Source of the DNA: an uncultured Verrucomicrobiae bacterium
GTDB taxonomy: Bacteria; Verrucomicrobiota; Verrucomicrobiia; Verrucomicrobiales; Akkermansiaceae
NCBI GenBank assembly: GCA_937957985.1
Contig: CALGOH010000043.1
Span: forward strand, 1 to 25,575
DNA: 25,575 bases
Reading direction: 5' to 3'
The number at the start of each line of letters is the position of its first letter. Position 1 is the first letter of the stretch. The notes under the pieces were generated by a model, which did not search any database, was not told the origin of the DNA, and was given only the letters and a program-made list of their open reading frames with translations. Below are positions 8,134 through 15,593 of this stretch, piece after piece. Both the position numbers and the translations under genes were made by a program.

Positions 8134-8853
8134 TCAGGAGTCGTCCTCGTCGTCTTCGGCGGCGATCTGACCGGAGCGGGATTTCGTGTAACGGATGTCC
8201 TCCGCCCGGTCGAGAAACACGGCGTCCTCCCCGATGTTCACCGCCAGGTCACCAATGCGCTCGAGCGAGCGGACGACGAAGATCAGGTGCAGGTAGGCTT
8301 CGGTGAGTTCGCCGCCCTCCTCGATCCGCTCGCTGAGGGTGGCGATCACCCGCTTGTGCGCCCGGTCGATCTCCTGGTCGCGTTCCCGAAGCGAGGCACC
8401 CAGGCTGGCATCGAGATCGGTGAAGGACACCAGCGCATCGCGGAGCAGCCGGTCGGCCAGCTTGTAGACCGGCTCGACCAACTGGGTCTCCGGAATCTCC
8501 GGCTTGTTGAGCATCTTCCTCGCCCGCTTGGAGATGTTGACGGCATGGTCCGAGATGCGCTCCAGGTTGGCCGCCATCTTCATCGAGGTGATGACCTTGC
8601 GCAGGTCGCTTGCCACCGGGTGGAAGCGCACGAGGATCTCCAATCCGAAGGCATCGATGTTCCGCTCGGCCTCGTCGATGTCGTTGTCGTCGGCGATGAC
8701 GGCGCGGCAGAGGTCGATGTCCCGCTTCATCAGTCCCGTGATGGCGCGCTCGAGATTGAGGAGGCACTGGCTGGCCATCACGCTGACCGTCTTTCCGAGT
8801 TTGCCGAACGCGTCGTCGAACTCCCGGATGATGTGGGGTGTCTTCGGTTCCAT
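8134..8853 (-). CDS. phoU: Phosphate transport system regulator PhoU
   Basis: A 239-residue cytoplasmic protein of two PhoU repeats. Each repeat has the metal-binding E-x3-D-x3-N type motif: ERISDHAVNI in the first and ERIGDLAVNI in the second. PhoU links the PstSCAB transporter to the PhoR sensor kinase and restrains the Pho response when phosphate is plentiful. It is the last gene of the minus-strand phosphate cluster; its ATG lies 15 bp after the second pstB stop. The acidic tail EDDEDDS closes the protein. Downstream, at 8133-7988, I see no strong terminator before the HNH gene, so some read-through is possible. Length and motifs are normal. Confidence 0.95.
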   Translation of the reverse strand: MEPKTPHIIREFDDAFGKLGKTVSVMASQCLLNLERAITGLMKRDIDLCRAVIADDNDIDEAERNIDAFGLEILVRFHPVASDLRKVITSMKMAANLERISDHAVNISKRARKMLNKPEIPETQLVEPVYKLADRLLRDALVSFTDLDASLGASLRERDQEIDRAHKRVIATLSERIEEGGELTEAYLHLIFVVRSLERIGDLAVNIGEDAVFLDRAEDIRYTKSRSGQIAAEDDEDDS

Positions 8854-8868
8854 GGATCAATGAAGGGT

Positions 8869-9672
8869 TCAGCCGAAGCGGCCGGTGACGTAGTCCTCCG
8901 TCTCCCGGCGGCGGGGCCTGGTGAAGATCTGCGAGGTTTCGCCGAATTCAACCAGCTCCCCCAGGTAGAAGAAGGCGGTCCGGTCGGAGATCCGCGTCGC
9001 CTGCTGCATGTTGTGGGTCACGATCACGATCGTGTAGTCCTCCTTCAGCTTGAGGATCAGTTCCTCGACCTTGGCGGTGGCGACCGGGTCGAGGGCCGAG
9101 CACGGCTCGTCCATCAGGACGATCTCGGGCCGGACGGCGATCGTCCTGGCGATGCACAGGCGCTGCTGCTGGCCGCCCGAGAGCCCGAAGGCGCTTTCGT
9201 GCAGGCGGTCCTTCACCTCGTTCCACAGCGCGGAATCCCGCAGCGCGCCCTCGACGATGCCGTCGAGCTCGGACTTGTCGGTGGTCCCGGTGAGACGGGG
9301 GCCGTAGGCGACGTTCTCGTAGATCGTGCGGGGAAACGGGTTGCTCTTCTGGAAGACCATCCCGACCCGTCGCCTCAGCTCGACCGGGTCGACCTCGGGG
9401 CTGTGGATCTCGACGCCGTCGATGTGGATGGACCCGGCCGTGACCCTCGCGCCCGGGACCAGGTCGTTCATCCGGTTGAAGCAGCGGAGCAGCGTCGACT
9501 TGCCGCAGCCCGAGGGACCGATCAGGGCGACGATCTCCCCCGCCGGCACGTTGAACGAGATGTCCTTCAGCGCCTTCGATGAACCATAGCAGAAATCGAC
9601 GCCATCGATCTGGATCGCATCGTTGGCGAAGGATGTCTTCACTTCCTCTCGGCTCTGGACCATGTCGTGCAT
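8869..9672 (-). CDS. pstB: Phosphate ABC transporter ATP-binding protein, second copy
   Basis: A 267-residue ATPase of the Pst phosphate importer. Walker A is GPSGCGKST (52-60), the Q-loop lies in GMVFQKSNPFP (~104-114), the ABC signature LSGGQ is at 164-168, Walker B IVLMDEP at 184-190, and the H-loop histidine is H220. The PstB-specific features CFNRMNDL and LWNEVKDRL are present. The ATG at 9672 overlaps the stop of the preceding pstB by one base (TGATG). GGGAGG lies about 8 bases before it, so translational coupling is likely. The open frame extends upstream, but that extra part is an out-of-frame reading of the first pstB. It differs from the first copy in a longer N-terminus and many substitutions, so this is an old paralogue rather than a recent duplication. 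Confidence 0.95.
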   Translation of the reverse strand: MHDMVQSREEVKTSFANDAIQIDGVDFCYGSSKALKDISFNVPAGEIVALIGPSGCGKSTLLRCFNRMNDLVPGARVTAGSIHIDGVEIHSPEVDPVELRRRVGMVFQKSNPFPRTIYENVAYGPRLTGTTDKSELDGIVEGALRDSALWNEVKDRLHESAFGLSGGQQQRLCIARTIAVRPEIVLMDEPCSALDPVATAKVEELILKLKEDYTIVIVTHNMQQATRISDRTAFFYLGELVEFGETSQIFTRPRRRETEDYVTGRFG

Positions 9673-10433
9673 CAACTGAACCTCCCGGAAATGTAGGCCT
9701 CGGTCTCCTCCTCCCTGGGATTCTCGAATACCTGCTTCGTGTTCCCGTATTCGATCAGGCGCCCCATGTAAAGGAAGGCCGTGCGGTCGGAGCAGCGGGT
9801 CGCCTGCTCCATGTTGTGGGTCACGATCACGATCGTGAACTGCGACTTCAGCTCGCGGATGAGCGCCTCGATCTTGAGCGTCGCGGTCGGGTCGAGCGCC
9901 GCGCAGGGCTCGTCCATCAGCAGGATCTCGGGCTGGTTGGCGATGGCCCGGGCGATGCACAAGCGCTGCTGCTGCCCGCCGGAAAGCCCGAAGGCGCTGT
10001 CGTGAAGCCTGTCCTTCACCTCGTCCCACAACGCGGCGGCCCGCAGCGAGCGCTCGACCACCTCGTCCAGTTCGCGTTTCTTGTTGCGTCCGGCGACGCG
10101 CAGGCTGAACACGACGTTCTCGTAGACCGTCTTGGCGAAGGGATTGTACTTCTGGAACACCATCCCCACCCGCTTCCGCAGGGAGATCACCTCGATCTTC
10201 GGATCGTAGAGGCTGTTGCCGTTGAGCCGGATGTCGCCGCGGTGGCTCACGCCCTCGATCAGGTCGTTCATCCGGTTCATGTTGCGCAGCAGCGTCGACT
10301 TCCCGCAGCCGGAGGGGCCGATGAGCGCCGTCACCTGCCGCTCGGGGATCGCCATGTCGATGTCATGCAGCGCCTGCTTCTCCCCGTAGAAGAAGCTGAA
10401 GTGCTCGATGGCGATGAAGTCCTCGCGTGTCAT
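9672..10433 (-). CDS. pstB: Phosphate ABC transporter ATP-binding protein, first copy
   Basis: A 253-residue PstB of the usual family length. Walker A GPSGCGKST is at 39-47, the Q-loop glutamine at 94, the signature LSGGQ at 150-154, Walker B ILLMDEP at 170-176 and the H-loop histidine at 206. It would hydrolyse ATP as a dimer beneath PstC/PstA. Its ATG at 10433 overlaps the pstA stop by one base (TGATG), and its own stop overlaps the start of the second pstB in the same way, so the genes are tightly coupled. Two complete pstB genes side by side allow either a heterodimeric ATPase or alternative homodimers. All catalytic motifs are intact in both. Confidence 0.95.
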   Translation of the reverse strand: MTREDFIAIEHFSFFYGEKQALHDIDMAIPERQVTALIGPSGCGKSTLLRNMNRMNDLIEGVSHRGDIRLNGNSLYDPKIEVISLRKRVGMVFQKYNPFAKTVYENVVFSLRVAGRNKKRELDEVVERSLRAAALWDEVKDRLHDSAFGLSGGQQQRLCIARAIANQPEILLMDEPCAALDPTATLKIEALIRELKSQFTIVIVTHNMEQATRCSDRTAFLYMGRLIEYGNTKQVFENPREEETEAYISGRFS

Positions 10434-12073
10434 CAGAAACTACTGGTGGCGTACTTCTTGCGGAGCCGGTTGCGGAGGATGATGGCGGCGAGGTTCATGA
10501 CGACCACGATCGCGATCAGCAGCAGCGTGGTGGCGAAGACCATCGGCTTGGCCGCCTCGGAATCCGGCGACTGGAAACCGAGATCGTAGATGTGGAAGCC
10601 GAGGTGCATGAACTGCCGCTCGGGATGGATGAAGGGCGCGGCGGAGTCGAACGGCAGGTCCGGCGCGCTCTTCACCACACCCACGAGCATCAGCGGCGCC
10701 ACCTCGCCCGCGCCGCGGGCCATCGCGAGGATCACGCCGGTGAGGATGCCCGGCAGCGAGGCCGGGAGCACGACCCGCTGGATCGCCTGCCACTTCGAGG
10801 CGCCGCAGGCCAGCGCCGCCTCGCGGACGCCCCGCGGCACCGCCGCCAGCGCCTCCTCGGTGGCGACGATGACCACCGGCACGGTGAGCAGCGCGAGGGT
10901 CAGCGACGCCCACAGGATGCCGCCGCTCTTGTACACGGGCTCGACGGAGTTCGGGAAGAAGACGTCGTCCACCACGCCGCCGACGAAGTAGATGAAGAAG
11001 GCGAGCCCGAAGACCCCGAAGACGATCGAGGGCACCCCGGCGAGGTTGTTCACCGAGATCCGCACCGCGCGGACCAGCGGACCCTGCTTCGCATACTCGC
11101 GCAGGTAGATCGCCGCGATCACGCCGAAGGGGGTGACGAAGATGCTCATCACCAGCGTCATCACCACCGTGCCGAAGATGGCCGGATAGACGCCGCCGTC
11201 CATGTTCGCGTTGCGCGGATCGCTGCTGAGAAAGGTCCAGATGCGGCGGAACATCTCGCCGACGCGGCCGAAGAATCCCGCCTCGTTGGCGCGGAAGACG
11301 TGCAACAGGTCCATCGCCAGGATGGTGATCTCCCGCCCGTCGGCGGACTCGACGACCAGCGCGTCGGCCTCGAGCCGCTCGCGGATCCGGGTGCGTTCGG
11401 CATCGAGCTTGACGAAGTCGGCCTGCAGCGACTCGAGCTCGGCATCGATGGCCTCGATCGAGCCCTTCACCTTGCCTTCCTCGATGAGCTTGCGCTCGAG
11501 GGTCAGCTCCTTCACCCGCTTCGCGTTGCGGCCGATCTTGGTCTTCTCGATCGTCCTCAGGTTCTCGCGCCTGTCCTCCGCGGTGTCGATCAGCGTCGCG
11601 AGACGGTCGCGGAAGCCGGGTTCGTCGGCGTCGAGCGTGCCCTCGTCCTTCAATTCGAGGGCCTTCGCCCTTCCGATCGCGTTGCCGCCGCTGAGCCGCT
11701 CGATCAGGAGCAGGTCGTCGGGCTGTTCGCTGCTGACGATGTCGGCGACGTCGAAGTAGACGAAGGTCTCCCCGTTGATCTCCTCGTTGCCGCGGAAGAT
11801 CTGCACCTCGTCGTGGACCGTCCCGTCGAAATCGCGGCGGCTCCGTTCCTGGGTTTCGTAACCGGCGAGCTTCCGCAGCCCGTCGCCGGTCTTCACCTCC
11901 AGCACCATCAGGCGGTTGGGCCAGAAGGTCTGGAAACCCTTCACCACCACCAGGCCGAGCAGGCCGAGCGTGAGCATCACGCCGAGCGTGAGGCCGATCG
12001 CGGTGAGCCACACCAGCGGCTCCCCCTTGCGGGAGCGTCCGGTGGTCGCGAAGGCATTGGAGGATCCGGCCAT
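10433..12073 (-). CDS. pstA: Phosphate ABC transporter permease PstA with coiled-coil insertion
   Basis: A 546-residue permease, much longer than the ~290 residues of Escherichia coli PstA. The first membrane helix is at ~20-45. The region ~46-290 is an insertion facing one side of the membrane; its part ~158-240 is highly charged and heptad-like (ENLRTIEKTKIGRNAKRVKE, then IEAIDAELESLQADFVKLDA), so a coiled coil is likely. The permease core follows from ~295, with the cytoplasmic EAA-type loop at ~410-440 (VREAALACGASKWQAIQRVV). Long PstA proteins of this kind are known from several Gram-negative groups, where they pair with long PstC. The ATG at 12073 lies 7 bp after the pstC stop; an alternative TTG at 12088 would overlap it. 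The stop overlaps the first pstB start. Confidence 0.92.
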   Translation of the reverse strand: MAGSSNAFATTGRSRKGEPLVWLTAIGLTLGVMLTLGLLGLVVVKGFQTFWPNRLMVLEVKTGDGLRKLAGYETQERSRRDFDGTVHDEVQIFRGNEEINGETFVYFDVADIVSSEQPDDLLLIERLSGGNAIGRAKALELKDEGTLDADEPGFRDRLATLIDTAEDRRENLRTIEKTKIGRNAKRVKELTLERKLIEEGKVKGSIEAIDAELESLQADFVKLDAERTRIRERLEADALVVESADGREITILAMDLLHVFRANEAGFFGRVGEMFRRIWTFLSSDPRNANMDGGVYPAIFGTVVMTLVMSIFVTPFGVIAAIYLREYAKQGPLVRAVRISVNNLAGVPSIVFGVFGLAFFIYFVGGVVDDVFFPNSVEPVYKSGGILWASLTLALLTVPVVIVATEEALAAVPRGVREAALACGASKWQAIQRVVLPASLPGILTGVILAMARGAGEVAPLMLVGVVKSAPDLPFDSAAPFIHPERQFMHLGFHIYDLGFQSPDSEAAKPMVFATTLLLIAIVVVMNLAAIILRNRLRKKYATSSF

Positions 12074-12080
12074 GGTCGCT

Positions 12081-14342
12081 TCAGACAAGCTTGTTCTTCT
12101 CGCGCAGCCGCTGGCGCAGCACCTCGGCGACGGAGTTCAGGGTGAAGGTGAGCACGAAGAGGACGAGCGCCCCGAGGAACAGCGTCCGGTAATGGGTCGA
12201 GCCGGGTGCGGCCTCGGGCAGTTCGACGGCGATGTTCGCCGAAAGCGTGCGCATGCCGCTGAAGATGTTCCACTCGGTCACCGGCGTGTTGCCGGTGGCC
12301 ATGACCATGATCATCGTTTCTCCGACGGCCCGGCCGAAGCCGATCATCAGCGCCGAGAAGATCCCAGGCGAGGCGACCGGGATGATGATCGTGCGCACCA
12401 CCTGCCAGCGGCTGGCACCGAGCGCCGCGGCCGCGGCCGTGAGGGTCTTGGGCACGTTGGAAAGGGAATCCTCGGCGATGGTGAAGATCACCGGAATCAC
12501 CGCGAAACCCATCATGAAGCCGACCACCACGCAGTTGCGCTGGTCGAAGGAAAGCCCGGTCGCCTGCGGCCACCACAGGCGGAAGTCGGCGATCTCGCGG
12601 CCGCTCGTGGGATCCTGATAGACGAAGACCAGCTTCTCGAGCACCGGCCCCAGCGACCAGGCCGCCCACGAGACGACGGCCACCACCGGCAGCATCACGA
12701 TCCACTCGCGTCCGCCCTCGAGCCAGCGCCGGACCTGGATCGGACGGCGGCACCAGATCGTCCCGATCAGCAGCGCCGAAACGGGCAGGGAAAGGCACAC
12801 GAGGAGGATCGACGGCATCTTGTCCTCGATGATCGGCGCCAGCCAGATCCCGGCGAGGAAACCGAGCACCACCGATGGCAGCGAGGCCATGATCTCCATC
12901 GCCGGCTTGACGACCCGCTTCATGTCCTGCGGCAGGAACGAAGCGGAGAACACGGCGGCCAGCAGCGCCACCGGCACGGAGAAAAGCAGCGCGTAGAAGG
13001 TGCCCTTGAGCGAGCCGATGATCAGCGGAATCAGCGAAAGCTTGGGCTCGAAATCGTCGGAACCGCCCGTGGACTGCCACTGGAAGACCGGTCCCTCGCC
13101 CCCCTCGTACCAGACCTTGCCGAAGAACGCCCTCCAGCCGGCCTCCGGGTGGGGATCGTCGAGTTCGAAGCGCTGCACCTGCCCCTGCTCGCCGGCGATG
13201 AAGAAATGCTCGGTCTTGCCGTCGATGGTCACCGCCACCGGCTCGAATTCCGCCTCACCCTCCCACCGCGTCGCGCCGGAGGTGAGATGGCGCACCGACA
13301 AGCGCCCGCCGGCGCCGGTGAGGAAGCTCTTGTTCCGCAGGCTCGTGGCGAACACCGGCGTGCCCTCACCAACCGGGGGGAATGCCTTGGTTTCGCCGAA
13401 GAGCCGCTCGGAGGAGCCCTCGGGACGGAAGAGGCTGAAGATCTTCTGCCCGCCGCCGTCACCGGTCATCGCCACCGAAACCCCGCCGAAGAGGTAGTCC
13501 ATCCGCACCGGCGGCTCGCCTTCGAAAGGCTCGAAGGTCTGCGTCAGCTCCAGGCTGCCGCCCCTTTCGAGGAAGTAGCGCACCTTGCCGTCGTCGCCCG
13601 AGACCAGCACCGCCTGACCGTTCTGCGAGGCCACCACCGCCACGACGTCGGCGGCGACGTCGTCCGAGAGATCGTCGGTGCCGAGGAGGGTGAGCTTCGG
13701 CTTGCCGATCAGCGCGCGCTTCTGGCCGAGGCGCAGCACCGCCACGCCCTGCTCCCGCGCGACGACGAAGACCCGGTTGCTGCCGCCGTCGCCATAGGAC
13801 AGGGATTTCACCGGACCCTCCCCGACGCCCACCTCGAACCACGGCTCGGCCTCGACCGAGGGGATGATCTTGCGACCGCCTTCCTCGTCGAATTCCGTGC
13901 CGTAGCTCACCACGAAGGAACCGACCCTGCCGTCGGCGAGCCCGACCGCCACGCGGTGATGCACGGGATCGTAGGACGCGGCGGTCACCTCGACCTCCTC
14001 CAGCGAGGGAACCGGGACGACCTCCCGCTCGCCCGACTCGATATCGATGAAGACCACCTCCGCGCCGCCGCGATAGAGAAAGGGCTTCTCGCCCCATTCA
14101 TCGACACCGAGCACCCGCGCCGCGCCGCCGGGCGTCTCGAGGAGCCCCCCCGCCTCGCCCTCGGAGCCGGGGCAACGCGGCAGGAGCTCCTTGCGGCAGA
14201 AAAAGAAGATCCCGAACACCGCAAGGATCACCATCAGCCCGCCGACCCGGATGAGCTGGGTCATCGCCCGGTCCAGGAACAAGGTGCCCTTCGACACCTC
14301 GAAACGCCTGGGGTCGGGCTCTGTCGGGGGCTTGAGGCTCAT
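12081..14342 (-). CDS. pstC: Phosphate ABC transporter permease PstC with large propeller-like insertion
   Basis: A 753-residue permease, more than twice the ~320 residues of Escherichia coli PstC. The first membrane helix is at ~33-49, ending FFFCRKEL. The region ~50-430 is a soluble beta-rich insertion with recurring blade-like strands (for example VAVGLADGRVGSFVVSYG, VVAVVASQNGQAVLVSGDDG and HFFIAGEQGQVQRFEL), which looks like a WD40/PQQ-type propeller. Its location by topology is probably periplasmic. The permease core runs from ~436 to the end, with the EAA-type loop near 635-660 (ALGASRWQVVRTIIIP). I chose the ATG at 14342; an in-frame TTG at 14393 would add 17 residues. It is second in the pst gene order and lies 107 bp after pstS. 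The propeller assignment is visual inference. Confidence 0.92.
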   Translation of the reverse strand: MSLKPPTEPDPRRFEVSKGTLFLDRAMTQLIRVGGLMVILAVFGIFFFCRKELLPRCPGSEGEAGGLLETPGGAARVLGVDEWGEKPFLYRGGAEVVFIDIESGEREVVPVPSLEEVEVTAASYDPVHHRVAVGLADGRVGSFVVSYGTEFDEEGGRKIIPSVEAEPWFEVGVGEGPVKSLSYGDGGSNRVFVVAREQGVAVLRLGQKRALIGKPKLTLLGTDDLSDDVAADVVAVVASQNGQAVLVSGDDGKVRYFLERGGSLELTQTFEPFEGEPPVRMDYLFGGVSVAMTGDGGGQKIFSLFRPEGSSERLFGETKAFPPVGEGTPVFATSLRNKSFLTGAGGRLSVRHLTSGATRWEGEAEFEPVAVTIDGKTEHFFIAGEQGQVQRFELDDPHPEAGWRAFFGKVWYEGGEGPVFQWQSTGGSDDFEPKLSLIPLIIGSLKGTFYALLFSVPVALLAAVFSASFLPQDMKRVVKPAMEIMASLPSVVLGFLAGIWLAPIIEDKMPSILLVCLSLPVSALLIGTIWCRRPIQVRRWLEGGREWIVMLPVVAVVSWAAWSLGPVLEKLVFVYQDPTSGREIADFRLWWPQATGLSFDQRNCVVVGFMMGFAVIPVIFTIAEDSLSNVPKTLTAAAAALGASRWQVVRTIIIPVASPGIFSALMIGFGRAVGETMIMVMATGNTPVTEWNIFSGMRTLSANIAVELPEAAPGSTHYRTLFLGALVLFVLTFTLNSVAEVLRQRLREKNKLV

Positions 14343-14449
14343 GCGGAAGCGGGCAATCAACGGAAGAGCCCGCCTGAGGGCAATCCCGCCCAAGTGACAA
14401 CTTGGACGCGGAGTTGCTGCCCCCGGACGGGCTCCGGGTCAATCCGTGA

Positions 14450-15400
14450 TTATTCCGAAAGCGAGGTGATCACCTCCTTCGCCAGCTCGGCCGGCAGCGG
14501 GAAGTAGCCGTCCTTCTCGACGATCGCCTGGCCTTCCGTGGAAAGCGCGTACTTGACGAACTCGAGCGCCGTCTTCGGCAGAGGTTCACCCGGCTTCTTG
14601 TTCACGTAAACGAGGAGAAAGCGCGCCAGCGGATAGTCGCCCGACAACGCGTTGTCGTAGGTGGCCTCGAAAAACTCGCCGCCATCCGAGAGCGGCAGGG
14701 CGCGCACGCCCGAGGTCTTGTAGCCGATGCCCGAGTAGCCGAGCGAATAGAGGTCGCCGCCGACCCCCTGGACGACCGCCGAGGAACCGGGCTGCTCCTT
14801 CACGGTCGCCTTGTAGTCGCCCTTGCCGAGCGCGTGCTCCTGGAAGAAGCCGTAGGTTCCCGACGCCGAGTTGCGCCCGTAGAGCGAGATCGGACGGCCC
14901 TTCCAGGCGTCGAGTCCGAGCTGGCCCCATTCCTTGATGTCCTCGCTGCCGCTCTTGCGGGTGCCGGAGAAGATGCCGTCCACCTGCTTCAGGCTCAGTC
15001 CCTCGATCGGGTTGTCCTTGTGGGCGAAGACGGCGAGCGCGTCGATCGCGACCCGCACCTCGGTCGGCTTGTAGCCGAACTTCTTCTCGAAGGCGTCGAT
15101 CTCCTCGGCCTTCATCGGGCGGCTCATGGGACCGAACTGCGAGGTGCCCTCCATCAACGCCGGAGGCGCGGTGGACGAGCCCTTGCCCTCGATCGAGATC
15201 GTGACGTTCGGGTAGGCCTTCTTGAAGCCCTCGGCCCACAGGGTCATGAGGTTGTTGAGGGTGTCGGAACCGACCGACGACAGGCCGCCGGACACGCCGG
15301 ACACGGGCTCGTAGGCTGGCAGGTCGGGATCGAGGTGCGACTCCGCGGCGGAGGCGGTGGCGATGCTGGCGGCGAGGATGCCGGTGATGATGGATTTCAT
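14450..15400 (-). CDS. pstS: Periplasmic phosphate-binding protein PstS
   Basis: A 316-residue periplasmic binding protein. The signal peptide MKSIITGILAASIATASAA is followed by a mature start near ESHLDPDLP. The phosphate-binding loops of the family are recognisable: SSVGSDTLNNLMTLWAEGF, then IEGKGSSTAPPALMEGTSQF, GPMSRPMK, and GRNSASGTYGFF. It captures phosphate for PstC/PstA. A putative PHO box lies 87-104 bp before its ATG, and 193 bp separate it from the upstream porin gene, so it may have its own promoter as well as read-through from the porin. The ATG at 15400 gives a complete signal peptide. Confidence 0.96.
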   Translation of the reverse strand: MKSIITGILAASIATASAAESHLDPDLPAYEPVSGVSGGLSSVGSDTLNNLMTLWAEGFKKAYPNVTISIEGKGSSTAPPALMEGTSQFGPMSRPMKAEEIDAFEKKFGYKPTEVRVAIDALAVFAHKDNPIEGLSLKQVDGIFSGTRKSGSEDIKEWGQLGLDAWKGRPISLYGRNSASGTYGFFQEHALGKGDYKATVKEQPGSSAVVQGVGGDLYSLGYSGIGYKTSGVRALPLSDGGEFFEATYDNALSGDYPLARFLLVYVNKKPGEPLPKTALEFVKYALSTEGQAIVEKDGYFPLPAELAKEVITSLSE

Positions 15401-15486
15401 GTGTCTGTTTGGTGTCTAGGTGGCGCCGCGCGTTACGGACGCGGCAGAGGGATCGGAAATGTCGGGGAATTTTCCCACCCGCGCAT

Positions 15487-15504
15487 GGTGACGGAGTCGT
15501 CACG
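15487..15504 (-). promoter_or_regulatory. Putative PHO box upstream of pstS
   Basis: On the minus strand this reads CGTGACG ACTC CGTCACC: two 7-mers separated by 4 bp, the spacing of PhoB direct-repeat sites. It also contains the dyad GTGAC-N6-GTCAC. The site lies 87-104 bp before the pstS start and resembles the sites at 16931-16948, 16963-16980 and 17076-17093. Its role is inferred from this recurrence and the function of the gene. Confidence 0.55.
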
Positions 15505-15593
15505 AGGGCGGATGGGGACCGTTGTCGAACCTGTCACCCGGCGGCATCGCGCGATGCGCGGCGCGACCGCCGGGCACGGGTCCGACCCCGGGA

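Noticed and set aside
8008..9582. Long plus-strand open frame (524 codons) across phoU and pstB
   Set aside because: It is antisense to genes with complete PhoU and ABC ATPase motifs; its translation is low-complexity and lacks any recognisable domain, as expected from high GC content.
9676..10029. Upstream extension of the second pstB frame
   Set aside because: It is a frame-shifted reading of the first pstB; the overlapping ATG at 9672 with a good ribosome-binding site is the likely start.
10427..14507. Long overlapping plus-strand open frames opposite pstA and pstC
   Set aside because: The products are rich in R, H, E and Q without hydrophobic cores; the minus-strand reading gives proper permeases, so these are GC-driven shadows.
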